DNA of 64,000 bases from Maridesulfovibrio ferrireducens. Lineage in GTDB: Bacteria; Desulfobacterota; Desulfovibrionia; Desulfovibrionales; Desulfovibrionaceae. Within the stretch, counting starts at the first letter, position 1, and each line of letters starts with the position of its first letter. The stretch spans positions 930,001 through 994,000 of the forward strand of contig NZ_FNGA01000001.1 in NCBI RefSeq assembly GCF_900101105.1. The letters are read 5' to 3'. Both the position numbers and the translations under genes were made by a program. This document shows positions 38,715-48,812 of the stretch, in pieces. The notes below the pieces were generated by a model. The model did not search any database. It saw only the letters and a list, made by a program, of their open reading frames with translations, and was not told the origin of the DNA.

Positions 38715-40613
38715 CTAGTCTTTTTTCTCAAGTTCAGCGTACCATCCGCCGGCTTTGGTCAGCAGATTTTGAATTCTGCCTACAAGCGCATGCGGGTCGT
38801 TGAGGTATCCTTCAAGCAGGAGAGCGGATTCCAGTAGCTGTCTTGATGAAAGTTCAATGAATTCATCGTCAGCGTTCACTTTGAAAATCTCAAGCATTGA
38901 ACGGAGCAGAGGATGGTCAGCATTGATTTCCATGGTCTTGGTGGGGACAGAACTATCCTTATTCATGACCTTCATGATTTTTTCCATGGAGGAAGTCATT
39001 GCTCCGTTCGGGCTGATCAGACGGCAAGGGCTGTCGCTCAGTCTTTCGGATATTTTGACTTCAGCTACCTGTTCGCCGAGAACTTCTTTCATCTTGGCGG
39101 CAAGAGCGTCCATGTCTTTAGCCTGCTCTTCACTTAGAGGAGTGGCTTCGTTTTCTTTTTTAGCTGATTCAAACTTATCCAGCTTTTCAAGGTCTGCATA
39201 TTCAGCGGAAACAAGCGCGAACTCTTTGTGCTCGCGGAGGCTTTCCATAACGAATTCATCAATAGGCTCGTAGAGATACAGAACTTCGATGTCTTTGTTG
39301 CGGAAGATTTCAAGATGCGGGTTAAGGTTGGCAGCTTCGCGGCTGGCAACGAACGCATAGTAAATTTCTTTCTGTTCGTCTTTAACGCGTTCAATGTAAT
39401 CATCAAATGATACGAAAGTTTCACCGTCAGATTTAGATGAATCAAAACGAAGTAGGTTTGCGTATTTGTCTTTGTTTAAGAAATCCTGATGCCCGGCTTT
39501 GAATATTTTCGCATGAGCTTTCCAGAATTTTGCATATGTTTCAGGATCATCTTTCGCTATTTTTTCAAGCTGAGAGAGAACCTGTTTAGTCATTGTTGAA
39601 CGTATTTTACCGATGAGCAGGTTGTCCTGAAGAGTCTCGCGGGAAATGTTCAGAGGCAGGTCTTCGGTGTCCACAACTCCTTTGATGAAGCTGAGGTATT
39701 CAGGAAGCATATTTTTGTTCTGGTGTTCAATGAGAACTCTGCGGACATAAAGATCAATTCCCCAATTGTCGCGGTCCATGCCGAATATATCGAGATCTTT
39801 TTCAGGCACGAAAAGCAGGCTGTTGAACTGCACAGGAGCATCAACAGAGAAGTGAAGTGTGCTGATGGGGGGCTTGGGATCGTATGTGAGGAATTTATAA
39901 AATTCTTCGTACTGTTCCTGCTTGATCTGGAATTTAGGTTCACGCCAGAGAGCTGTTACAGTATTGACTCTTTCTCCGCCGATCATGATGGGGAAAGATA
40001 CAAAGTTGGAATGCTTGGATACGATGCCTTTGAGTGTGTCTTCGGAACCGAACCGTTTAACCATGTCTTCTTTAAGGAAGATCTCAATGGATGTTCCATG
40101 AGTCATTTCTTCATCAAGAATGGTTAGTTCGTAATTGGTCTTGCCGTCAGAAGTCCACTGAATAGCGGGAGCGTCTTTTTTGAAAGATTTTGTGCGGACA
40201 ACAACTTTGTCGGAAACCATATATGCGGAGTAGAAACCTACGCCGAAACGTCCGATCAGACTGTCCAGACTTTCATTGGTATCCGCAGCCTGTTTGATGA
40301 ACTCAGCAGAGCCGGAATGAGCGATTGTTCCGATGTTAGCCATGACTTCTTCTTTGGTCATGCCTATTCCGGTGTCGGCAACGGTGATAGTTTTGGCTTC
40401 TTCGTTGTAGGATATGCTGATTTGAGATTCAATCTCGTCATCAAGAGCTGGATCGCGATTGATTTCAAAGCGCATCTTATCAAGTGCGTCGGACGCGTTT
40501 GATACGAGCTCTCTGAGGAATATTTCGCGGTTTGTGTAAAGAGAGTGGACCAGGATGTCCAGAAGCTGGTTGATCTCAGCCTTAAATTCGAATTTTTCTG
40601 TCTGTTCAGTCAT
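38715..40613 (-). CDS. htpG: Molecular chaperone HtpG (Hsp90)
   Basis: A 632-residue bacterial Hsp90. The N-terminal GHKL ATPase domain shows LRELVSNASDALDKMRFE, VADTGIGMT and GRFGVGFYSAYMV; middle-domain marks are GVVDTEDLPLNISRE. The ATG at 40613 (MTEQTEKFEFKAEINQLLDIL) with GGAGG 8 nt upstream is the real start; the frame stays open 36 codons further but without a site. It assists protein folding under stress. A MerR-type regulator gene precedes it by 126 nt on the same strand. Confidence 0.97.
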   Translation of the reverse strand: MTEQTEKFEFKAEINQLLDILVHSLYTNREIFLRELVSNASDALDKMRFEINRDPALDDEIESQISISYNEEAKTITVADTGIGMTKEEVMANIGTIAHSGSAEFIKQAADTNESLDSLIGRFGVGFYSAYMVSDKVVVRTKSFKKDAPAIQWTSDGKTNYELTILDEEMTHGTSIEIFLKEDMVKRFGSEDTLKGIVSKHSNFVSFPIMIGGERVNTVTALWREPKFQIKQEQYEEFYKFLTYDPKPPISTLHFSVDAPVQFNSLLFVPEKDLDIFGMDRDNWGIDLYVRRVLIEHQNKNMLPEYLSFIKGVVDTEDLPLNISRETLQDNLLIGKIRSTMTKQVLSQLEKIAKDDPETYAKFWKAHAKIFKAGHQDFLNKDKYANLLRFDSSKSDGETFVSFDDYIERVKDEQKEIYYAFVASREAANLNPHLEIFRNKDIEVLYLYEPIDEFVMESLREHKEFALVSAEYADLEKLDKFESAKKENEATPLSEEQAKDMDALAAKMKEVLGEQVAEVKISERLSDSPCRLISPNGAMTSSMEKIMKVMNKDSSVPTKTMEINADHPLLRSMLEIFKVNADDEFIELSSRQLLESALLLEGYLNDPHALVGRIQNLLTKAGGWYAELEKKD

Positions 40614-40632
40614 CAGTTTTCCTCCAATAAGT

Positions 40633-40676
40633 AAATTCCTTCCGGCTGCCGGATTGACAGTCGGAAGGCGGAATTT
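40633..40676 (-). promoter_or_regulatory. Hairpin in the htpG leader
   Basis: AAATTCCTTCCG (40633-40644) pairs with CGGAAGG (40662-40668) and, after a 3-nt bulge, AATTT (40672-40676). It lies about 20 nt before the htpG start codon. No T-run exists in either direction. It could influence htpG translation or mRNA life; a thermosensor role is possible but not shown. Confidence 0.45.
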
Positions 40677-40739
40677 GGTGTAAATGAGGGGGGAAGCCCT
40701 GCTCCGTGATAGCGGCAGCAATTCGGGCTTGCACGTAGG

Positions 40740-41372
40740 CTATTTAGTTACGGCTTTCATCTTGTCAAGAAGGTACTTTTCAAGTTCCCGTCTGTCTTTG
40801 CGTAATCTGACGAGTTCAGCTTCCATTATGGACAGCTTATCTTTGAGGCATGTGTTTTCTTCTTGAAGGGTTTGAATGTTCTCACCCTGTTCATTTAAAT
40901 CTTTAGCTGTCTTTTCCATTCCGCAGCGGAGTTCTTCGGATATTGGTGCATCGGAAGGGAAAGAAAGTTGCGGTATATTGGAAAGTAACCCTCTCAACCC
41001 TTCAGTGATGGATTTAGATATTTCTGCGCCCATAGCGGCCGCCATCTGTACTGCCGGTTCCATATTAATCTGCTGAAACTGGGTGGAAGCTGGTTGCTGT
41101 GTCATATCGTACGCAGTCTGTTCAATGGCAACATTAACCGGATATTTTCTGGAAAGTTCAGCCATGACATCTTCAGCGGTATGGCCTTGTTTAAGCATGG
41201 AGGCTATGAGTGAAAAAATTTCAACAGCTTCAGGTTTAAATCTTTTTTGTCTGTTTCTTCCTGCGCTGGGCAAGTATTGGGCAAACCGGTTTTTCCAGTA
41301 ATGAAGAGTTGATTCCGGGACTTCCAGTAAGCGGGATATTTCTGCTATGGAGAGAAGTTTCTTATCCGTCAC
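40740..41372 (-). CDS. MerR-family transcriptional regulator with C-terminal coiled coil
   Basis: A 210-residue regulator. The winged helix lies at the N-terminus: LLSIAEISRLLEVPESTLHYWKNRF, with W as in MerR/HspR-like proteins. The middle (about 85-140) has no recognised domain, and residues 145-205 form a strong coiled coil (EENTCLKDKLSIMEAELVRLRKD). No metal-binding cysteines are present. GTG 41372 is chosen because CGGAG lies 8 nt upstream; the frame continues to a TTG at 41387 without a site. Its location just before htpG suggests control of heat-shock or local genes (inference). Confidence 0.85.
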   Translation of the reverse strand: MTDKKLLSIAEISRLLEVPESTLHYWKNRFAQYLPSAGRNRQKRFKPEAVEIFSLIASMLKQGHTAEDVMAELSRKYPVNVAIEQTAYDMTQQPASTQFQQINMEPAVQMAAAMGAEISKSITEGLRGLLSNIPQLSFPSDAPISEELRCGMEKTAKDLNEQGENIQTLQEENTCLKDKLSIMEAELVRLRKDRRELEKYLLDKMKAVTK

Positions 41373-41836
41373 GGTTATGCTCCGCAATGCTTTAGGTAAT
41401 GTATTGAACAGTCTTTAATTGATCATTAATTGTTAGTTTTAATTTGTATTCAAGTCAATATGCTCTTTTTAAAACATCTATAGAATTAATGTATAATTAA
41501 TCAAAATTACAACTACCGTAGTCAGTTAAGCGATCTTTCATTGATTACTGTTACGGAATGAAGTAGGCGAAATTCAGTTCTTGTTTATGTATCTGCAAAA
41601 TCGGCTTTATAAATTGCAGCTATATGTGTTTAGTTTTCTCTGATTGTGATAATAGACCGAGATGAGTTTGGTCGAAATATTGTTTTTTGCTATCGGAAAT
41701 TTAAGATTGTTGCCTTATTGTTGTAAAAATCTTCTTTGCTTTGGTTGTTATTTTTAATGAAAGGGTTAAAAGTGCTGTGAAAGCATGCAGCATGGACTGT
41801 TTGTAATTCGAATTTGTATTTATTCAGGAGATTTTG
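41373..41836. other. AT-rich gap between the merR-like gene and coaX
   Basis: No gene is seen in these 464 nt. It should hold divergent promoters for the MerR-type regulator and coaX. The part near 41488-41505 has ATTAAT-gtata-ATTAAT symmetry and 41420-41435 has an imperfect AATTGATCATTAATT palindrome; either could be an operator. GGAG at 41827 serves coaX. Confidence 0.4.
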
Positions 41837-42622
41837 TTGAGTTCAGAAACTATTTTTCTTTTTGATGTGGGTAATACCAATACTAAAATTGGTTTTTCGA
41901 CCCGTAATGAGATCGGCCCTTCTTTTGTTTTGCCTACTGATCCCGGCGGCACAGCTGATTCGTGGGGACTTAGACTTCTTGAAATATGCCGCGTAGCCGG
42001 ATATGTTCCCGAGGATATTGTCGGCGGCGCAGTCTCTTCTGTTGTTCCTCCTATGAATCCCATTTTGAGATCTGCTGTTAAGAGATTTTTTTCATGCGAT
42101 TTGAATTTTTTTCCTGAAGATATCAAACTGAATATCGACAACAGGTATGAACGCCCGTGGGAAGTAGGCGCGGACAGGCTTGTGACGGCCTTTTCAGGAC
42201 GTTGTATAAGTGATAGCGAAAATATTATTGTAGTTGATTTCGGAACTGCAACCACATTTGATTGCGTTGTGGGCAATGCATATATGGGTGGTTTAATTTG
42301 TCCCGGAGTATTGTCGTCTACCAAGGCGCTTTCTTCCGGCACAGCAAAACTTCCGCATATTACTCTTGAGCTTGAAACAAATGTTATCAGGCCTGGTAAA
42401 AGTACCGCTGACAGTCTTAATCAAGGGCTCATTTTCGGATTTGCCGCTATGGTTGAAGGGCTGAGTCAGCGGTTAAGTGATACTTTGGGCGGTGAGGTTG
42501 AACTTATTGCCACCGGAGGCTTTGCCTCAAAAATAGCTGAAGTTTGCCGGGCCATTGACCGTGTAGAGCCGACCCTTCTTTTGGACGGGCTTCGCATGGG
42601 CTGGTTTGGCATAGAGGAATAA
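41837..42622 (+). CDS. coaX: Type III pantothenate kinase
   Basis: A 261-residue ASKHA-fold kinase that phosphorylates pantothenate, the first step to coenzyme A. Motifs: FDVGNTNTKIG (phosphate 1), GADRLVTAFSG with the catalytic aspartate, and VDFGTATTFD (phosphate 2). TTG 41837 is preferred over TTG 41834 because CAGGAG then lies 6 nt away. Type III enzymes are not inhibited by CoA and need a monovalent cation. A short spacer leads to eno. Confidence 0.93.
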   Translation: MSSETIFLFDVGNTNTKIGFSTRNEIGPSFVLPTDPGGTADSWGLRLLEICRVAGYVPEDIVGGAVSSVVPPMNPILRSAVKRFFSCDLNFFPEDIKLNIDNRYERPWEVGADRLVTAFSGRCISDSENIIVVDFGTATTFDCVVGNAYMGGLICPGVLSSTKALSSGTAKLPHITLELETNVIRPGKSTADSLNQGLIFGFAAMVEGLSQRLSDTLGGEVELIATGGFASKIAEVCRAIDRVEPTLLLDGLRMGWFGIEE

Positions 42623-44005
<1,383 letters not shown>

Positions 44006-44030
44006 AGTCACACTGTTTTATAGATTATTC

Positions 44031-44066
44031 AAAGGGCCGGAGTGCAATTGCGCTCCGGCCTTTTGT
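44031..44066 (+). terminator. Terminator after eno
   Basis: GGCCGGAG and CTCCGGCC form the stem, flanked by AAAG and TTTT; inner GCAATTGC is self-complementary. Confidence 0.85.
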
Positions 44067-44111
44067 ATTATATGGAACCAGTGTCTCGAACACCTCACCA
44101 CGGAGTACGCT

Positions 44112-44969
44112 ATGATTATTTTAAAAGGAAAAGAAACAGCACTCACTATTCGTGAAGAGCTTAGGGTTGAAATAGATTCATTAAAATCAGAACACGGCAG
44201 AGCTCCCGGTCTGGCCGTCATTCTTGTTGGACAAGATCCAGCATCAGAAGTTTATGTTCGCAACAAGAAAATTGCCTGTGAAAAATCAGGGATTATCTCT
44301 TATGCACATCACATTGATGGCGGAGTTGCTCAGCAGGAACTGGAAGATCTTATCAAAAAGCTTAATGCGGATGATAAGGTTGACGGCATTCTGCTTCAGC
44401 TTCCTCTCCCTAAAGGGCTCGACAGCCAGCGTTGCCTAGAACTCATTGATCCCGGTAAAGATGTTGACGGTTTTCATCCAATGAATGTCGGCAAGCTCAT
44501 GCTCGGATTGCCCGGTTTTCGTTCATGCACACCAGCTGGAATTATGACCCTGCTCGAACGTTACAACCTGCCTACTTCCGGCAAAAAAGCGGTTGTAGTT
44601 GGGCGTTCAAATATTGTGGGTAAGCCACTCGCCATGATGCTGATGCAGTACGGTGATTTCGCAAACGCCACCGTGACAGTATGTCATTCACGCACCGCGA
44701 ATCTGGCGGAAGAAGTTAAGAGCGCGGATTTCGTATTTGCCGCAATCGGCATCCCTAAATTTATCACCAAAGATATGGTGAAACAAGGCGCGGTCGTTGT
44801 TGACGTAGGTATCAACCGCACTGATGACGGTTTGGTAGGTGATTGCGATTACGCAGCACTTGAAGATGTTGCCAGCGCCATGACTCCCGTTCCCGGCGGA
44901 GTTGGACCTATGACTATCGCACAGTTGCTTATTAATACTGTTCAGGCTTTTCGGGAGCATAACGCTTAA
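44112..44969 (+). CDS. folD: Bifunctional methylenetetrahydrofolate dehydrogenase/methenyltetrahydrofolate cyclohydrolase
   Basis: A 285-residue FolD that interconverts methylene-, methenyl- and formyl-tetrahydrofolate with [21 protein letters not shown] contains the catalytic Tyr/Lys pair; [12 protein letters not shown] and [10 protein letters not shown] are family signatures, and [17 protein letters not shown] is the dinucleotide site. ATG 44112 follows CACGGAG. It supplies one-carbon units for the purine pathway whose purD and purE are also in the window. Confidence 0.96.
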   Translation: MIILKGKETALTIREELRVEIDSLKSEHGRAPGLAVILVGQDPASEVYVRNKKIACEKSGIISYAHHIDGGVAQQELEDLIKKLNADDKVDGILLQLPLPKGLDSQRCLELIDPGKDVDGFHPMNVGKLMLGLPGFRSCTPAGIMTLLERYNLPTSGKKAVVVGRSNIVGKPLAMMLMQYGDFANATVTVCHSRTANLAEEVKSADFVFAAIGIPKFITKDMVKQGAVVVDVGINRTDDGLVGDCDYAALEDVASAMTPVPGGVGPMTIAQLLINTVQAFREHNA

Positions 44970-45004
44970 GTGAGATTGAGCTTTATTTGGAATATAGAAT
45001 TTGA

Positions 45005-45047
45005 AATCCCCCTTTCTTGTTGATTCAAGGGAGGGGAATTTTTTTTC
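45005..45047 (+). terminator. Terminator after folD
   Basis: A 15-bp stem (45005-45019 with 45026-45040, one mismatch and G-U pairs) is followed by eight T. Confidence 0.8.
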
Positions 45048-45101
45048 AATATTTTTATGTTTGTTGCTGATCTTTTTAAATAAAAATACTAAATAAAAAC
45101 T

Positions 45102-45371
45102 ATGAAAAAAAATATTACAATAATTGTAGCCTTTTTACTTGGAGTGGGAGTCGCGACCCTTGTTCTCTCTGGTCAAATACAAAATAGATATAAAATGGGA
45201 CTCAATGCAGGTCATCTCAACGGAGAGTTTGAGGTGATAAATTTTATGAAAAAGAATGTGCAAAATGATTCGTCAAAAGAAATTACAAAATCCGGAAAAT
45301 ATTTGGATTTTAAGGATGGACGAATTTCAATTGTTGAAATTGATGGTGTAGAAACCATTGTGATTGAATAG
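45102..45371 (+). CDS. Small single-pass membrane protein, unknown function
   Basis: I do not recognise this 89-residue product. One N-terminal hydrophobic segment (about residues 5-24, ITIIVAFLLGVGVATLVLS) could be an uncleaved anchor, leaving a 65-residue charged domain outside the membrane with the ending ISIVEIDGVETIVIE. No ribosome site is visible before the ATG. It is a single gene flanked by its own terminator and lies in AT-rich DNA, so it may be a recent or poorly expressed gene. Confidence 0.5.
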   Translation: MKKNITIIVAFLLGVGVATLVLSGQIQNRYKMGLNAGHLNGEFEVINFMKKNVQNDSSKEITKSGKYLDFKDGRISIVEIDGVETIVIE

Positions 45372-45376
45372 TTTGT

Positions 45377-45420
45377 TAAGAAATCCCCTCCTTCGAACCA
45401 ACGATAGAGGGGATTTCTTA
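45377..45420. terminator. Terminator between the 89-residue gene and the alcohol dehydrogenase gene
   Basis: A perfect 14-bp stem (45377-45390 with 45407-45420, TAAGAAATCCCCTC and complement). It lies between convergent genes and can serve both. Confidence 0.85.
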
Positions 45421-45461
45421 TTACAATCAATCTTTTCTTAAAATTAAATTATATCTAAACC

Positions 45462-46649
45462 CTACGCATCAAAAGCACTCTCAAATATCCCCACAACCTC
45501 ATCTTTATTCATCTGGTAAGGATCAAGCGTGAACAAAAATCCCATGGCGGTCATTGCGTTATCGGCAAGTGCTCCAGCCTGTGATTTATCCAGTTTGTAA
45601 TCATTAAGATCCAGTCCGTCACAATTAATGTCTTTGATGAGCTGTTTGAGCGCGGAGATGAATGCCATAGGGCGTTCGCTTTCCGGCAGTTTGCTGACAT
45701 CAACACCCATTGCTTCGGCAAGAGCCGGGAACCTTTCGGGTACTTTTTTCGCCATGAATGAGAAGTAGGAAACACTCAGCATGATCAGTCCTGCGCCATG
45801 CGTAACGGATGGGTCAAACGCGCTTAGTGCGTGTTCCATTGAATGCTGTGATATGCAGCTGGAGGTTGATTCCACCATGCCGGACTGTGTGCTGGCCCAT
45901 GCTAGGGCGGTGCGGGCTTCCATGTTTGAACCGTCTTTTACTGCTGTCGGCAGATGTTTTGTTATCAGTTTGACGGAATCCAGCGCGAACAGATCGCTTG
46001 CCGGTTGGTGAACGTTTGCAAGGTATCCTTCTGCTGCGTGGAAAAAGGCATCCATGCCCTGATATGCTGTCAGGTGCGCGGGGACACTCAGCATCATTTC
46101 AGGGTCAACAATAGCAATTACGGGGAAAGTTCCCGCAACGCCGAAGCCTATTTTTTCCTTGGTTTCCAAGTTGGTGATAACGGTCCACGGGTCAGCTTCT
46201 GTGCCTGTTCCGGCGGTTGTCGGAATGGCGATGAGGGGTAATACTTTTTCAGTGACGGGTTTTCCTTTGCCTGTTCCGCCGCCAATGTAATCCCAATATG
46301 TTCCGGGATTATGTACCATCACCGCGATGCTTTTAGCTGAATCAATTGAACTGCCGCCCCCGAGGCCGACGATGAAATCACAGCCGTTTTCACGGGCCAT
46401 CTGAGCGCCTTCCATGACGTGATCAACAATAGGGTTAGCGAGGATTTTGCTGAAAATTACAGTTTCAACTTTCTGTGCTTTAAGAGCCTTAACAACCGTA
46501 TCAAGGTATCCGAAACGAGTCATTGACGTGCCGGAGCTTATTACTATGAGAGCCTTGGTTCCGGGCAGAGCTACTGTTGCCAGCTCTTTTATGCGTCCGG
46601 CTCCGAAAATAATATTAGTGGGTATGAAATAGTTGAATGAAGTATTCAT
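45462..46649 (-). CDS. Iron-containing alcohol dehydrogenase
   Basis: A 395-residue group III alcohol dehydrogenase. The NAD(P) loop is GGGS (residues 97-100) with SIDSAKS, and metal ligands are D200 and H204 (GMDAFFHAAEGY), H269 (SQHSMEHALSAFD) and H284 (VTHGAGL). It reduces aldehydes or oxidises alcohols; the exact substrate cannot be read. It is divergent from an AraC-type gene, an arrangement like yqhD-yqhC of E. coli, which suggests aldehyde detoxification. AAAGGAG precedes the ATG. Confidence 0.92.
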   Translation of the reverse strand: MNTSFNYFIPTNIIFGAGRIKELATVALPGTKALIVISSGTSMTRFGYLDTVVKALKAQKVETVIFSKILANPIVDHVMEGAQMARENGCDFIVGLGGGSSIDSAKSIAVMVHNPGTYWDYIGGGTGKGKPVTEKVLPLIAIPTTAGTGTEADPWTVITNLETKEKIGFGVAGTFPVIAIVDPEMMLSVPAHLTAYQGMDAFFHAAEGYLANVHQPASDLFALDSVKLITKHLPTAVKDGSNMEARTALAWASTQSGMVESTSSCISQHSMEHALSAFDPSVTHGAGLIMLSVSYFSFMAKKVPERFPALAEAMGVDVSKLPESERPMAFISALKQLIKDINCDGLDLNDYKLDKSQAGALADNAMTAMGFLFTLDPYQMNKDEVVGIFESAFDA

Positions 46650-46717
46650 TTAAATCTCCTTTATGAGTTTTGAATTAAATACACTATGACGACAATCGCA
46701 TGGAATAAGAAGACCTG

Positions 46718-46746
46718 ATTGTGCGGCAGGTGTGCCTAATTGTGCG
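46718..46746. promoter_or_regulatory. Direct repeat between the alcohol dehydrogenase and AraC genes
   Basis: ATTGTGCG occurs at 46718-46725 and again at 46739-46746, exactly 21 bp apart, or two helical turns. It lies in the 212-nt divergent gap. This fits an AraC-family operator made of two half-sites and would place the regulator close to the dehydrogenase promoter. Confidence 0.5.
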
Positions 46747-46861
46747 ATATTGCCAGTGCGGCTGTGGTTACCTGAAAGTTTGTAATACGTGCTTTGTTAG
46801 AGGTTGAAGTCTTTTGCTATTTATTCGGCCTCGCATTATACATGCTTTAAAGGATAAAGAT

Positions 46862-47734
46862 ATGATCAACGAACTTATTAATATATTGAATGAAATGACT
46901 CCTTCGGAGGGTTGTACAAATACTTTTCTGGAGAAGGTTACCATTTTTCGCTTAAATACGCATAGTGAAAAAAAACCTTTGATTTATGATCAGTGTATTT
47001 GCTTTATGGTTCAGGGTAAAAAAGTTGGACACCTCAGTGACAAAACAATCTCGTATGATTCAAATCATTTTCTGGTTGTTCCTGTAATTGTTCCTTTTGA
47101 ATGTGAAGTTTTTGCTTCTGCCGATAAGCCCGTTCTCGGAATCACGATATCAATTGATTATGCAATGGTTCAGGAAATTGTTGATTCCGGTGTTGGCGGG
47201 CGTGATGATTTGGAAGAGTCCGATTTAAAACCGGGGACTTATTTAGAGTCATTAAATGATGAAATGATTGAAACGTTGATTCGATTGTTAAAGAATCTTA
47301 AAAATCAGGAAGAAGCACAAATTTTAGGGCCGCAAACCTTGCGTGAGATTTTTTATCGCACGCTGCTTGGAGAGCATGGATATATTCTTGCTTCTGCGGC
47401 CCGCGGTGAAAGTTCATATGCCAAGGTTGCTAATTCTTTACGGGCTATTCATAATGATTATTCCGCATCGCTTGATGTTCCACAGCTTGCTGGCAAGGCT
47501 AATATGAGTGTGCGTACATTTTATGACCATTTTAAAGCTGTTACCTCGTACACGCCTGTACAATATTTAAAAAGAATTAGACTTGAGAAAGCCCGGCAGT
47601 TTATTGTCAGCCAGAGATTACAGGCTAGCGAAACCGCTCGTATGGTCGGGTATGAGAGTGCTTCTCAGTTTAGCCGGGAATTTAAAAGGCATTTTGGATA
47701 TTCGCCTACGGAGGCTCCGGATCATGCCGTTTAG
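46862..47734 (+). CDS. AraC-family transcriptional regulator (YqhC-like)
   Basis: A 290-residue regulator with an N-terminal AraC_N domain (about 10-150) and a C-terminal AraC DNA-binding domain with two helix-turn-helix units (about 190-285: LDVPQLAGKANMSVRTFYDHFK and ASETARMVGYESASQFSREFKRHFGYSP). ATG 46862 with AAAGGA upstream is preferred; a TTG at 46814 is in frame. It is divergent from an iron-type alcohol dehydrogenase and probably activates it in response to aldehydes, as YqhC does for YqhD (inference). Confidence 0.9.
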   Translation: MINELINILNEMTPSEGCTNTFLEKVTIFRLNTHSEKKPLIYDQCICFMVQGKKVGHLSDKTISYDSNHFLVVPVIVPFECEVFASADKPVLGITISIDYAMVQEIVDSGVGGRDDLEESDLKPGTYLESLNDEMIETLIRLLKNLKNQEEAQILGPQTLREIFYRTLLGEHGYILASAARGESSYAKVANSLRAIHNDYSASLDVPQLAGKANMSVRTFYDHFKAVTSYTPVQYLKRIRLEKARQFIVSQRLQASETARMVGYESASQFSREFKRHFGYSPTEAPDHAV

Positions 47735-47834
47735 TTGTCGAGTTTTGTGTTTTATTTTGTGACAGTAAAAATTTAGTTCAATTACTTATAAGAGATAGTA
47801 AATATATTATGAACTTTAACGGTGGTAATCCTAT

Positions 47835-48644
47835 ATGGAAGGTTTAACTCATCTTCTGGCTTGTATTCAGGATATTTCGGGCGGAAGTTATTCAAATGAT
47901 ATTATGGAACTTACTACCGATAAGTATAGTCCGTATGTTCGTGAAGTAGCTGAATCTGTCGGTATGATGATGGTTAAAATTGAGGCCCGTGAATTTGCTC
48001 TTGAGCAGGCCAATGAAGATCTTAAGCAGAATATTGTGGATACCGTTAAAGCCGCTGCGCGTGGACTGAGCCTGCGGGATAAATATACCCGTGGTCACGG
48101 CGAGCGGGTAGGGCAGTATGCTAAGAGGCTGGCTCTTCGAGCCGGATTTTGTGAGGACGATGTCTGGACTCTGAGGCTTGCGGGAATTCTTCATGACATA
48201 GGTAAAATCGGGTTCAGCGACAGGTTGTTTTTCAATGAAGATATTCACGTTGATGATGACATGCTCGCTGAAATAAGGCGGCACCCCGAAGCCGGGTTTA
48301 GTATGTTGAAAGGGCTAAAATTTCTCGGACCTGCAGTTGAATTTGTGCGCGGTCATCATGAAAGACTGGACGGGACAGGGTATCCGAACGGACTGCAAGG
48401 TGATGAAATCTCTAAGGGGGCGCGTATTTTGAGTATTGCGGATGTATTTGATGCCATTACTACGAGTCGCACTTATCAGGATGCAATGGGACTTGATAAG
48501 GCTTTCCCCATTCTTAGAAAGTTAGCAGGCCCTTCTCTCGACCCTGAACTGGTTGAAATTTTTATCAAAGAGATACAAGAGGGTGGCCTTGAAGTGGTGG
48601 AAGATGATTATTCTGACTGTTTAGATGATATAGAAATTAACTAA
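47835..48644 (+). CDS. HD-GYP domain protein (probable cyclic-di-GMP phosphodiesterase)
   Basis: A 269-residue cytoplasmic protein. A short N-terminal helical region (about 1-68) precedes the HD-GYP domain. The metal-site residues are in GHGERV, H120-D121 (ILHDIGKIG) and HH with GTGYPNG at about 174-185, so the GYP motif is intact. It would cut cyclic-di-GMP. No receiver or membrane segment is seen. The ribosome site is weak (GGTGG). Confidence 0.9.
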   Translation: MEGLTHLLACIQDISGGSYSNDIMELTTDKYSPYVREVAESVGMMMVKIEAREFALEQANEDLKQNIVDTVKAAARGLSLRDKYTRGHGERVGQYAKRLALRAGFCEDDVWTLRLAGILHDIGKIGFSDRLFFNEDIHVDDDMLAEIRRHPEAGFSMLKGLKFLGPAVEFVRGHHERLDGTGYPNGLQGDEISKGARILSIADVFDAITTSRTYQDAMGLDKAFPILRKLAGPSLDPELVEIFIKEIQEGGLEVVEDDYSDCLDDIEIN

Positions 48645-48812
48645 AATACTGATTGTTTTCATGTAGTAAAAAGATATTTAAGAATGATTCCTAATTAGCT
48701 TGCCTTTGATATGAAAATGCTTATTATTTCCACTCGCCGTTTTAGTCTTTAAATATCCTTGAAAAATTGAAAGTTTGTTCCGGATCAAAATAATTCGGAC
48801 AGTGAGAAATAT

